A stretch of DNA of 62,165 nucleotides from Scytalidium lignicola (taxonomy: Eukaryota; Ascomycota; Leotiomycetes), in assembly GCA_002812745.2 (NCBI GenBank), contig NCSJ02000255.1:1-62165 (forward strand), in the 5' to 3' direction. The notes beneath the pieces were generated by a model that saw only the letters and a program-made list of their open reading frames with translations, was not told the origin of the DNA and searched no databases. Of this stretch, positions 1 through 10,707 are shown one piece after another (position 1 is the stretch's first letter; the number at the start of each line of letters is the position of its first letter). Made by a program: the position numbers and the translations under genes.

Positions 1-1649
1 GGGTTAATGTGGGTATGTTGGTGTTTGGGTTGGTTTTGAGGATTGGGTTTTTGAGTGGTGTTGGGGTTGGTGGTAGGTAGGTACTGTACTGTATGTGTAG
101 GTGATTTGAGAGGGAAGGGAATGGGAATGGGGCGTTTGTACTGTACCGTACAGTGACTTTGAAGTAAAATTGTTGTGGAATTTATCGTTTTGCTTTTGGA
201 TAGCTTTGAGAGATTTATGTGCCTGAGGATGGGCTTGAAGATTGATGAATGGTTTGTCCTATTTCAGTTACCTCTCAATAGACATTATCCTTCCAAATCC
301 AAATATTAGTAATAATACCAGTAAGAACTTGAGCAAATTTCTCATACTCGACTTGAGCTAAGCACTTCCTCCCTCCCCCCCTCCTGACATTATCCACTCC
401 CTATTATGCATCTCTAATCAATATCACATTTTCCCGCTTCATGCTATAGAGTCATAGACAAGGTCAATATGATCAGCAGATTTCCGTCGATCTTGAAGTT
501 TAACTCCGCATGTAGTCACACACACAAAAAAAAGAAAAGGGCAAGAACTATGATCCGAGCATTGCCGTTCCACAAGGATAATGCCTGAACCCAGAAGTCC
601 AATACACACACACTGAGCATTCGCTAATTATAAGATTACTGCTGTACAGTATTGTTGAAAGCTTAAGCCACACTGAAAATTTATACTAATGCAAGTAAAT
701 AAGAGATCTTTTCTGTGTTGGGTTTTAATTGGGAGACTGAAATGACACTTAAAAGTCTTAGTGAGCATATTATTAAAGCAAAAATGAGGGAAACTTGAGG
801 CTAAGCTGGCTGACTGGGTTGAGGGAGCCGGGCTCTGGATGGGATGACAAATGTTCAAGGGAAGCCTGAACAGTACAGTACAGTACAGTAATAAGTGTTG
901 AGCGGGGCTCACACTAGTTACTGCAGATGGGAAGATCCCTGAGAAACCTCTTCCATTACTCAATACGTAAAGCCAGAGCCAGTATGGTAAAGCAGTAGGG
1001 CTTTTCGGGAAGCGTGTGAATAGGGGAATAGAATGCATACAGTGAAAAGATGCAAACTACTGTAGCTTAAAAGTCCGACGACCACTTGACCAAACGGTCA
1101 AGCAACTTGGCAAGGAATTATTGCGATCAGACAGCCAAACAGCAGTTGAAACTGCGAATAATAAGCACTTAATCTGAGGGCGTGTTTACTGTGATTCGCG
1201 CTCTTCCTGCAGCAGAAGAGGAGAGCAGGCGGGGTTTTCACGGGTTGTGTGGAAGCGATGCGACAGTACAGTACAGTACAATGCATTGGGACAGTGTTCC
1301 TCACCTGCATAGCCAATGATCTGCTAGTTGTGATCAATGCAGAGTTTGAGTGAATCACTAACGGTGAAGCTGTTGCGCTAGAGCATGCACTTTAAGATGG
1401 CCGAATACTGATTATAGAAAGGTTTGCGGATACTCCTATGTAGGGAGTGTAGAGACTGTATGTATATTTTTCGCTGGAAGTTCGGCATATCAGCTCAGTA
1501 AGCATCATCAATGCTCAGTTAACTCATCCAGCTATCTCCTCTTCCTTCCGTAGATGAGTCAATACCGTCGCGAGATGGCAAACATAACACAGTGGAGCCA
1601 TCGGAAGGAAGAATAAGCCTGCATGCATGGGAGACCCGTGACGGCCATG
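1..1649. other. intergenic, no gene recognised
   Basis: No reading frame here shows a recognisable domain or a plausible exon-intron gene. The visible structure is a set of short CAGTA/TACTG tandem tracts at about 83-94, 131-150, 868-889 and 1262-1279. These are simple repeats of a self-complementary unit (GTAC core). Nothing else stands out. Confidence 0.5.
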
Positions 1650-1651
1650 TA

Positions 1652-2103
1652 CAGTGGGTGGACAAAAGTCTAAGCGAATGGCCTTTTTACACCAAAACTC
1701 ACCTACTTTAGCCTGCATTTAATATTTATTGATACCCTAAAATCTGTTTTATTTTTAATTTAATTGATAGACTTTAGTAGTGCATTTAACATATATTAAG
1801 TTCAAACATTTTGAGGTGTTGTAAAAATGCAGATGAAAGTGCAAAGTTAACAAAATTCGTCTCTCATACAAATTTCGTTAAATTTGTATGAGAGACGAAT
1901 TTTGCTATTTTTAAATAGTTATTACGGATTTTAAAATGCCTCAAGATTTTCAAGCTTAGGATATGTTAAATACACTACTAAAGTCTATCAATTAAATTAA
2001 AAATGAAACAGATTTTAGGGTATCAATAAATATTAAATGCAGGCTAAAGTAAGTGAGTTTTGGTGTAAAAAGGCCATTCGCTTAGACTTTTGTCCACATA
2101 CTG
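1652..2103. mobile_element. 452-bp fold-back MITE, Tc1/mariner type, TA target duplication
   Basis: The left end reads CAGTGGGTGGACAAAAGTCT and the right end is its inverted copy (CAGTATGTGGACAAAAGTCT on the other strand). The element is flanked by TA at 1650-1651 and 2104-2105. The inverted arms run almost to the centre, where a short hairpin (about 1858-1905) closes the fold. It is non-coding. A CAGT start with TA duplication is typical of Tc1/mariner superfamily elements, so this is most likely a deletion or fold-back derivative moved by a transposase elsewhere in the genome. The high arm similarity suggests it is fairly young. Confidence 0.85.
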
Positions 2104-2293
2104 TATGTGCAAATCCCCACATCGAGCAATCTTTTCCCTCTGACTATTAAATAAATTGACCACTTTCTACCTTGATGAAAAACTACTCTCTTAAATGTGA
2201 ACTCATATGATATGTGTAACTAAGGTTCTAAGGTGTCTGCTCTATATCTATAACTATATATATGTAATACTTGTAGCCGTTTAGATAATTAGC

Positions 2294-4193
2294 TTATAGT
2301 TTTGCTGCAACTTCTAGATGCTCTTTAATCCACATCTGTATCTCGGGTATTCTTTCATAATTTGGAGGAAAATATTTTGGTCCCAGTTGCTTCTTGAGGA
2401 CTTTCCCGCTGGCTGTCTTTGGTATCTCTCCTTCAACAACCCTCAATAAAGTAGGCATCTTATACCTAACCATCTTAGGACTTAAGTCTCGTCTCAAGTC
2501 TTCCAGCGTTAATCTTTTTTTGCCGGATGATCCGTCATATGTGTACTGCGTCTGGTCTTCGCGCAGGGTTACTACGGCTGCTACGCGTTGCCCAAATTCC
2601 TCATCATCTACACCAACCACCATTACCTCAGCAATATAAGGAAGGCCTAAGCATTCGCGTTCAATATCAAGAGCTGAAATCTTGTACCCTCCTGATTTAA
2701 TTATATCAACAGAGGCACGCCCGACAATAAAGTAGTAGGTTCCTTTCCTTCGTGCTATGTCCCCGGTTTTAAAGTACCCATCTGCGTCGTGAGCCTGAGC
2801 AGTGATATCGTCATCGAAAAGATACCTAAGCAAATTATAGCTATTAGTATAACAGATTAATATACCATATTATTTAGCTTCTTACTTTGAAAACATGTAA
2901 GGACTCTTGACTAATACTTCTCCTTCATCACTATCTGACAACTTCATGTCGATTCCTGAAACCAATTCGCCCACGCTACTGTCAGGTATATTTCGAGCAT
3001 CTAAAGCAACTTTTACAACTGCGCCAAACTCTGTTGCTCCATAGCGTGTAAGGATAATCTTCCCGTCTCTAATCTTTGTCCAAAATTGTTGGATAGGCCT
3101 AGGCAATGCCGAAGTCCCACACAACATTCCACGAAGCTGTCTTGCGCCAGCGATATACTCATCTAGTGTTCCTTGAAGTAATTTACTTAGTTGCTGCTCA
3201 TAGAATCCCATCATGCGCATGTATATAGTAGGGACACCTGAGAAAAAAGTTAAACCTCCTTTTCTCCAGCGTTCCCACGTCCACGAGGTGTTAAAGCTAC
3301 CACTTCGGAATTCTATGCAGGAACCAGAAATTAGGAACGGAAAGAATGATATATCGATTCCAGTAGCATGGTGAACAGGCAATATATGTAGAATAGTATC
3401 GTCTTCTGTGATTCTATAGTGATCTGCGACCGCGGCTGCTGCTTCAAAGACGGATCCCCGCCGCATCACAGCAGCCTTGGGGCAACCGGTTGTTCCAGAT
3501 GTAAAGATAACTAGTCCAGGACCATTTCCATCGACGTAGCAGTCTGATGATATGATGATATCAGAAGATTCTAAAGGCACCGTATTAATATGTGATGCGA
3601 CTGTAACGCATGCAGTACAGCGAACAGTAGTTGCATTGACACAGCCCCTTAGAGATTGTCCTAGCTCTATTGCGTTAGATGAAGTTAGAATTAGAGCCGC
3701 ACCAGTCTTAGTGACAAAGTAAGATGCTTCCTTTACTGGTAATGCGGTGGCTCATTCTCCATTAGTTATATCATGTTAGAAGATTTAGCATCATAAACTT
3801 ACAGAGAGGTACAGCAGCAGCTCCTAGTGCCAGTATTGTAAGTAGTGCTACGGCGAACTCATATCCACCTGGTGCAAGAATACCGATATATATCTCTTCT
3901 CCATTTCTTAATGATATCAAGTCGTCGGAAGTTAGACTATTTAAAACTACTTGTCGAAAGGCAAGTACATCACTAAGTAGCTGGATTCTCGATTTCTCGA
4001 TTCCCAAGTTGCTGTCACGAATAGCGATTCGTTGAGGACTATTATGAGCAAGACGTAATAGTTTGCTGAAGAGGGAAAAGTTTGGAAACGTATTATATCC
4101 GGTGTGTGGTGGTGTATGAGTGGTACGGTCACCATACGGCCCTTTTGGCAGTGGGCGTGGAGAGAATCGGGGTAACAACGGATTAGATTCCAT
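2294..4193 (-). CDS. acyl-CoA synthetase, ACSF3 (malonyl-CoA synthetase)-like, PTS1 AKL
   Basis: ANL-superfamily ligase that would activate a carboxylic acid to its CoA thioester with ATP. Three exons splice cleanly: 4193-3803, 3735-2886 and 2825-2294, giving 590 residues, a normal length for the family. The AMP-binding signature (FTSGTTGCPK) lies near residues 207-217, the YFKTGD motif near 430, the hinge region with SGGYK near 455, and the C-terminal lysine motif TASGKVLKK near the end. The stretch VGRASVDIIKSGGYK is typical of the ACSF3 group, whose characterised members use malonate or methylmalonate. The protein ends in AKL, a peroxisomal PTS1. It is the left-most gene of a five-gene cluster of CoA-ester enzymes. 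The direct repeats at 4354-4427 lie in its promoter. Substrate is inferred only; other short or branched acids are possible. Confidence 0.88.
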
Positions 4194-4353
4194 TTTCTTA
4201 TAATAGGTGAGTGTGCAACTTTAACGAGATCTTACGATATGCTCAAAAACTTATGTGTTTTCTCATAACGGTGGCTTGGTGGGAATTAAGCGTTTAAGGC
4301 AATGGGACGCCGCGGTTCAAATGTTATAGGACAACTACCAACAAAACTGCAAT

Positions 4354-4427
4354 TACCGAAAGTTGGTTGCCGGGATAGATCCATCTATCGAAAAGTACCG
4401 AAAGTTGGTTGCCGGGATAGATCCATC
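4354..4427. promoter_or_regulatory. two 32-bp direct repeats upstream of the acyl-CoA synthetase
   Basis: The copies at 4354-4385 and 4396-4427 are identical over 32 bp and separated by 10 bp. Each contains TTACCGAAAG-like and TTGCCGGGA-like blocks (the first copy follows a T, the second a G), so each resembles the TTTTCGGCAA motif of the other cluster promoters on both strands. They start about 160 bp upstream of the start codon. A duplicated binding site for a Zn2Cys6-type activator is a reasonable guess. Confidence 0.5.
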
Positions 4428-4974
4428 AGGCGGAACTTTATTCTTACCGAGAGGTGATTCAACTACAGTGCAATACCGCGGAGCGTAAGTGGGGAGATCA
4501 GGAACCGTGGGCGGTTAAGTGGCAGACTTATGAATTCAACCAGAGATATCATTATTCTTAATTTAGATAAAGGGTGAGGTTTAATTCTCATAAAATCCTT
4601 CCTCGGAGGATAGCACTTGTTGAACTTTTCATTATAATGGATTGCATTTCTTCTGTCAAAAATTTTACTGCTACCCCAATATCGATGGATAGAGATACAA
4701 GAAGTTTTCTGTTAGTGACATAAACTTGCTTTTGCTACGTATATGGTGGCGTTTGCAAGTTTTCACATCATGATTTATATTGTTATAGATAATTAGTTCT
4801 TTGCACTTTACGTGAATGTATGCAAACTAAGATGTAAAATCGGTGTGTCATATTTCTGATAGATAAGATGTTATAATGAGTTTTACGATAGTTGCGGATA
4901 CCTAGCTTTTGTAGAGACTATTTCACAAGTAATGATTTCTCTAGTCCCATCGAGAAATGCTCTGCTAAATTTGA
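4428..4974. other. intergenic, no gene recognised
   Basis: This stretch separates the promoter of the acyl-CoA synthetase from the 3' end of the MFS porter. It is moderately AT-rich and shows no conserved coding frame or repeat. Confidence 0.5.
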
Positions 4975-7093
4975 CTATACAGGTGGTTGAGATGAGACTT
5001 CATGATGCTCGGCCTTGCCATCCGATTTGCTTAGCTCATTTGTAGTCTCTAACTGCGTCTCCTCAGCTTTAAGGTCATCACGGTAGACTTCATCATCATC
5101 CTAGACAGTTTGAGTAGCTATTAGATATGAGGCTTCGTAGCATGTCCCATAAAAGTGTTATAACTTACACCAAACAATGTAGAGATCTCCTCCAAAGGCA
5201 ATCCGTTAGTATCAGGCCATTTCAAACCAATCACAACGACGGAAACACCGCTGAGAATGATAAAGAGCAGGTAATATTTCCAACCAATATTCCTATAGTG
5301 AATCAACATTAATGTAAATTGTGAATATTAAATGGATAAGACTTACGCAAATGCCGTAGGAGCTGCAGTAAGAAAGACTACATTTGCAAGATTAATGCCA
5401 GCTACACCTAAGGATAACCCTTTTGCTCGCAGATGAGATGGAAATAATTCGCCGCAGTACACAAATTGTGTCCCAGAAAGGACACCTGACCAGAAGAATG
5501 CGTAGATGAATATCATGGCTACAGATGCTCTGAGAGCTGGAAAGTTTGTGGAGTCTTTGAAGTTTGCAACTAGTGCTGCAAGGATAATAAGGGTTGACAT
5601 GCAACCAGTCAATCCAGTCATCAGAAGCCTAGGCCGTGAAAGTTTGTCTATGAAAGTGATACCAACAAAACCGCAGAAGACACTGAATGACCCCCAAATA
5701 CAAGAGAGAAGGAGTTATTTTTGACTATCATATCCCAGGCTCGCATATATTGTCGGCCCGTAATCTACAATAATACAAAATTTATGTTAGCACTGTTATA
5801 ATAAAATAGTGCAGATATGGAATCTTACTGTTGATAACAAGAATCCTGGAGCAGTTTGCCATGCAGCATGTGCCTATCGCTAAAAGTGACCGTTTTCGGT
5901 AGCTTGGCTTTTTAAACATATGGAGGTAGCTCCTGTCAAGGGTCTTATCAATGGCCATTTGGGCCTGGATATGTGCTAATTCTACTGTGGCCTCTTCATC
6001 TGAGTGAGATCGTAAAAGAACTTTTCTGGCCTCCTCGTAGCGGTCATTCATTAGTAACCATCTTGGGCTCTCTGGAATCCAATATATGATGATGAGAAGG
6101 ATGATAGGTGCAAGGCATTGAAATGCTACTTTACCATCAGCTCTGTTTAGTATAGTATAGAAATAGCTGATTATTAGTCATAGAGTCAAGAAATGTTTGT
6201 AAGATGAATCTGAAGTTCACTGATAGTGGAAGCTTTATAATGAAACTCTGAGGCATACCTAGAGGTCCCCTCCACGCATCGATAGTTTTATTAGTCATAT
6301 AATAAAATCCATAGCCAACCCAGGAGGAAAGTGCAAATCCAAACTGAAAGACTACACCATGAAGATCAACAAGCGCACCCCTTTCTTTTGCAGGAACTAC
6401 TTCATTCATCCATATTGGAACGCCAGCTAAAAGAATTGAAGAACTATCGTTGTTAACTAGTTGTCCTATATAAAATTCTAATTGTAGTTCTTACCCGGCG
6501 CCACTAACAAATCTGAATACAATAAACATAGCTACGTTCATAGATCCTGCGAGAAAAGCACCTGCGATGAGTGTTAAGGCAGCTCCCTGCTGACCTCAGT
6601 ATAAAGACTCAGAACTACGTATCCATGTAACTTACAACAGAGATCGCAACTTTTCGGCCCCATTTGTCTGCTATGGTACCAACAAACAAAACTGCAATAA
6701 ATGCTGCAGCATGGTATCCACCCTAGATATGAGACACATCAATAATTACATACACCTTTATTAGCTCACACAAATAAACAAAAATTTTACGTATATCTAG
6801 CATTGAACTATTCACTAACATTCATTACTCCAGTTAACTGTGTTCCATTGCTCCTGGTATGAAGTTGGAAATACTCGATAAAGGTAGGCTGAGCTAGACC
6901 CTCGAGCATTAATTAGCCTTGCTTAATATTCTAATCTATCTACGACATACCTAAAGTTGTTGAGATAATGTTATTGCTGTAACCAAAGCTCAAGGATCCA
7001 ATAGACATAGCCAGGAGGGCGAAGAGGTTATAGGCCTTGAACTGCCGGCCNTTTTTTATTGTGAACGATTATTGGCTGCAGAGAGGCAGTCAT
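4975..7093 (-). pseudogene. MFS sugar-porter family transporter, one in-frame stop
   Basis: Membrane transporter of the sugar-porter family, expected to import the cluster's substrate. About nine exons can be followed. The N-terminal exon carries GSLSFGYSNN (TM1); then come GTIADKWGRK in the TM2-3 loop, VPAKERGALVD, WIPESPRWLL after TM6, and FGVCYN-less C-terminal PDTNGLPLEEIS. A hydrophilic acidic tail is encoded by the last exon, ending at 4975. Two problems are visible. The start exon (ATG at 7093) is in frame only if the N at 7051 is ignored. In the TM7-8 region a TAA at 5715-5717 interrupts the frame between DSQK and LLLSCIWG, where the family usually has Q; a C-to-T change of CAA would explain it. 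Everything else is open, so the gene is recently damaged or the stop is a sequence error. It is divergent from the CoA-transferase gene across a 472-bp shared promoter. Confidence 0.75.
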
Positions 7094-7565
7094 CCTGGAG
7101 AGTAATGGGTTGTCCCTAACAGTTCAGTAAGAAAATATTGCAGATTTGAAGTATATGTATCATAGATGATAAGATGATATTCTAGGTGAAGCTTCGTCCA
7201 TCCCATGCCTTCATTTTAGATGCAGCGGTAGTTATCATTAATGTAACCCCGGAAGCAATTTGCCGGAATCTGGGGAATCAAGGGTGGGAAGTCTGGAGTT
7301 GTGGGGTAAAGGCGATTTTCGGCAACGCCCAAGCGTTGGTTCTACATCGCTAAACCCTTAGACATACAACTTATTCATAAACTTTTTACATATACATGTA
7401 AATGTATACTGATTATATTGGAAATAGGGTAAATACTGTGTTGCCGGAAGTAGCCTACCAGCAGTATCAAGAACCTCTGTTTACACGGCCAATAATACAG
7501 CACACTATCTGCCTTCGACGAAACGTAATCATCGACTGTTTCAAAGACTGGAATTAGCTAGCACT
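7094..7565. promoter_or_regulatory. divergent promoter with TTTTCGGCAA-type sites
   Basis: Shared 5' region of the MFS porter (left) and CoA-transferase (right). TTTTCGGCAA lies at 7316-7325. Its close reverse-strand variants TTGCCGGAA lie at 7260-7268 and 7441-7449. The same 10-mer occurs in the divergent promoter at 10322-10707. The wider match is GGCRATTTTCGGCAAYCG-like, with small differences. These are candidate sites for a common regulator of the cluster. Confidence 0.5.
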
Positions 7566-9230
7566 ATGTTAAGTGTAATAAGGACTAATGATACGGCCTC
7601 TCTGGCATCAATAAGGAGGTATTGTGCGAAGCGTAGCCTCGTCTGTCCTGATCAGCAAGTAAAACTTTCTACAACTCCAACTTTATCTTGTGTTTCGGCA
7701 CCGGGAGGTGCTCTCCGTGGTATCAAAATTCTTGATTTAACACGCGCACTTGCTGTATGTCTCTTCTTAGCATTCAATTTGTTCCAGTTACTTGGTATAA
7801 TGTTACTTACTATGCTGCTTTACAAGGGACCCTTCTGCACCCAGATATTAGCTGATTACGGTGCCGATGTTATCAAAGTCGAGCAGCCAGTCAAGGGCGT
7901 AAGCCTCTTATTATATGATATCTGTCGTATTTCAAAAACTAACTTTGGATTTTACGTTTAACAGGATGACTCTAGGCACTGGAAAACCAAAGGTGAAGCG
8001 GAGAAATGGAAAATACAAGATGGAATGTCATTCTATTTCGCCAGCTCCAATAGAAATAAGAAATCCATTACCTTAGATCTCAAGAAGACAAAGGGTCGTC
8101 AAATTATTTTGGATTTAGTGAAACATTCTGATATTCTGTATATTTCATGGCTAAACTGATAGTATGATACTTAGCTGACTTTTGATAACAATAGGATAGA
8201 CAATTTTATTCCTGGAAAGATGGACGAACTAGGAATTGGGTTCGATACGGTCTCTAAAGTAAACTCGAGGTTAATACACGCTAGTATTTCAGGTCTGGAC
8301 CCCTCTAGATAGATGTTTTCATTTCTTTAGTTAACCTAATTATACACATTCAGGTTATGGACCTAGCGGACCATACGCAAAGCGTGCCGGATATGATCTC
8401 ATTGCAGGAGCTGAGGGTGGCTTGCTTCATATCACTGGTGAACCTGATGGCCCCCCATCTAAGCCGGGTATTTCCATCATAGATGTCTGTACAGGATTGT
8501 ATATGCATGGGGCGATTTTAGCAGCTTTAGAAGCTCGACACAGAACAGGGAAGGGCCAAAAACTTGATGGTTCACTCTTTGAAACCCAAGTGTCCATGCT
8601 TATGAACATTGCAGCGTCCTACCTGAATATGGGACAAGAAGCAGCTCGCTTGGGAACTGGACATCCAAGTATTGTTCCATACCAAGCGTTTCCAACTAAA
8701 GATTCTTACATCATTATTGGAGCAACCAATGACCGCCAATTCGCTGCTCTAACTGAGCTCCTTGGAAATCCTAACCTTAGCAAAGATGAACGGTTTAAGG
8801 ACAATGCATCGAGAGTCAAGAATCGCACTGAATTAAGAGATGAATTAGATGGATATTTCAAAAACAAAACAACGAAAGAATGGCTTATGGAATTTGAAGG
8901 TACGGGAATGCCCTATGCTCCAATTAATAATATTGAAGGAGTAATGAATCATCCTCAAATACTGGCAAGAGAGATGATAAGTAGCTTTAAGTTTGATGCA
9001 GCAATTGATGGTCTGGTTAAAGTTGTCGGTAAGTAATTGATTCTTAACAATCAGGGCTTGCATTTAATATTTAACTACTTTATCTAGGAATTCCTATCAA
9101 GTTCAGTGATACACCTGGCTTTATTCGCCACAAGCCGCCTATGTTAGGGGAACATACCGATTCCGTTCTCAAAGAATTAGGCAAATCGGAATATACTATT
9201 GACCAGCTTAGGCAGGAAGGTGTTATATAA
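7566..9230 (+). CDS. family III CoA-transferase (CaiB/BaiF), SUGCT-like
   Basis: Transfers CoA from one acyl-CoA to a free carboxylic acid. The gene has about six exons with short introns; the first part is 7566-7756, and further exons resume at about 7829, 7964, 8204, 8354 and 9089. Recognisable blocks are GIKILDLTRALAGPFC, LADYGADVIKVE, SNRNKKSITLDL, NFIPGKMDELG, GYGPSGPYAKRAGYD and SIIDVCTGLYMHG. The Asp of IIDVCTG is the likely catalytic residue by comparison with formyl-CoA transferase. The C-terminal part (GTGMPYAPINNIEGV) resembles animal succinate-hydroxymethylglutarate CoA-transferase (SUGCT). The first 25 residues contain Arg and Ser/Ala and no acid until Asp9, so a mitochondrial presequence is possible; there is no PTS1 (the end is EGVI). 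That differs from the three PTS1-bearing enzymes of the same cluster. No frame defects were found. Confidence 0.88.
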
Positions 9231-9475
9231 TATTTTACTTTGATATCGTGATACAAAGTTTAGGCAGAGTAGCAAATCCTACTGGTCAATCCTTATGAGC
9301 ACTCAATGGATATATACGGGAATAGCTCTTAGATGTACAAATAGCACATTGCTTTAATTAAAATTACTCTCAGATTATTAAAGTTTTTATTAGTACATTG
9401 GTAACTTTAAGAGGCACGAAGTATTTCCTTAGGGATTTTGATTATTTTTCAGTTAAACGAGACCCTCAATCGAAA

Positions 9476-10321
9476 TTAAAGTTTGTGCTTCTTCTTCCCA
9501 GTGGCAATGTTTTTAAATGCCTCCTGTGGAATCCCCTGCATATACCTTTCTACATTTCCTAGCATCTCTAGCATCATCTGCGCATCTAAAGTTCTACAAT
9601 ATGGTTCTCTCACTAACGCCTTAATTTTAAGCAAACTCTCACCATTCAGGTTTTCTCCAAGCCGTTCATTTATTTCTCTTACCACTTGTTCCAGGAAAGT
9701 GTTGCCAGTTTTATCTGTCTCAAATACTCTGTTTACAAAGCCGCAATGTACCAGTTCTTCTGATACAATTCTTTTGGACATTAACAGCACTTCATTTGCC
9801 TTGCTAATGCCTAGCCTCTGGACAAAAGCCCATGATGACCCTCCTTCAGCTACTAACCCTAGACTAGAGTAAGGCGTTAATAGGTAGGCTTGTGGTGTTG
9901 CATAGATGAAGTCAGAGTGTGCGATAATTGCCGCTGAGAGGCCAACAACGGGACCGTTTAATGCGGTTATAAGAATCTTTGGGTGCGTCGAGAAAGAGTT
10001 GGATACTTCGAAAACGTTGACGAAGCGGTGAAGGTAGTGACGTCGTTGGTCATTATCTGGAGCAGCATGTGAGGTAGTCATATCGACACCACTAATATAG
10101 ATATCAGATACGACTTCTTGGTCGACACTGTAGATTGCATACGCAGAAAAGTAGCGGCCCTTGCCGGTGAGCAAAGTGATATAGATGTCATTACGAGCGG
10201 CAACTTCACGCATCAATTGAGCAAGACGAGAATAAAGTTGGTGAGAGAGAGTGTTTAGCTTTTTCTCGTTATCGAGAGTGATAATTGCAATTCTTCCATT
10301 GTATTCTATATTGATGGACAT
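9476..10321 (-). CDS. crotonase-family enoyl-CoA isomerase/hydratase, PTS1 HKL
   Basis: Crotonase-fold enzyme acting on enoyl-CoA, most like fungal delta3-delta2-enoyl-CoA isomerases (ECI1/DCI1 group). The frame is open for 281 codons, but an in-frame 51-nt intron is very likely at 10142-10092. It starts GTATGC, ends TTAG, and its removal joins GRYFSA directly to GVDMT, giving the usual oxyanion-hole motif; the spliced protein is 264 residues. The second oxyanion-hole region follows as ALNGPVVGLSAAI. The EGGSSWAF segment holds Glu at the usual catalytic region of isomerases. The C-terminus KKKHKL ends in HKL, a PTS1 variant also used by yeast enzymes of this group. It is divergent from the second crotonase gene over 386 bp. 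Confidence 0.88.
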   Translation of the reverse strand: MSINIEYNGRIAIITLDNEKKLNTLSHQLYSRLAQLMREVAARNDIYITLLTGKGRYFSAYAIYSVDQEVVSDIYISGVDMTTSHAAPDNDQRRHYLHRFVNVFEVSNSFSTHPKILITALNGPVVGLSAAIIAHSDFIYATPQAYLLTPYSSLGLVAEGGSSWAFVQRLGISKANEVLLMSKRIVSEELVHCGFVNRVFETDKTGNTFLEQVVREINERLGENLNGESLLKIKALVREPYCRTLDAQMMLEMLGNVERYMQGIPQEAFKNIATGKKKHKL

Positions 10322-10707
10322 AATGAGTAAGCAAGGAGGGATTGATTTTCAAGAAAAAGATATTCAGCTCAAGAATCTATCTCTAAATTCGCATATATTA
10401 TTGGTACCCGAAAACTACTATGGAAATCAGTATTCCCATTACTACTCACGTTTATCGGATTGATAAAGTTATAATCCTATGTGAAGGTACTTCTTGCCGA
10501 ATGGACTCCTAGTTTGTTCCAATTTACCGTGATCTCAAGGCAAGCTCGGTCATAGTAAGGGGTGGCAATTTTCGGCAATCGACCCTAGAAACTTCACTAG
10601 CTCGCCTGAATACAGAGGCCCATCACTTAATTAATCACATTACTTTGTCGTTTACTGGTATTCCTAACACTTAGTTTTATCAGCCACCATCACTATTTGA
10701 AGTCAAG
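10322..10707. promoter_or_regulatory. divergent promoter with TTTTCGGCAA-type sites
   Basis: Shared 5' region of the two crotonase genes. TTTTCGGCAA lies at 10569-10578, identical to 7316-7325. A reverse-strand relative, TTGCCGAAT, lies at 10494-10502. No other feature was seen. Confidence 0.5.

Noticed and set aside
628..1358. Minus-strand open frames of 136 and 86 codons
   Set aside because: No domain, no exon-like continuation, composition not gene-like; they also read across simple CAGTA repeats.
4275..4330. tRNA-like stretch with a GGTTCAAAT block
   Set aside because: No acceptor-stem pairing and no D-arm or anticodon arm could be drawn around it.
5715..5760. Intron to bypass the stop in the MFS porter
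   Set aside because: No GT..AG pair of plausible length keeps the conserved TM7-8 frame on both sides.
9483..9872. 129-codon plus-strand frame
   Set aside because: Antisense shadow of the HKL crotonase gene.
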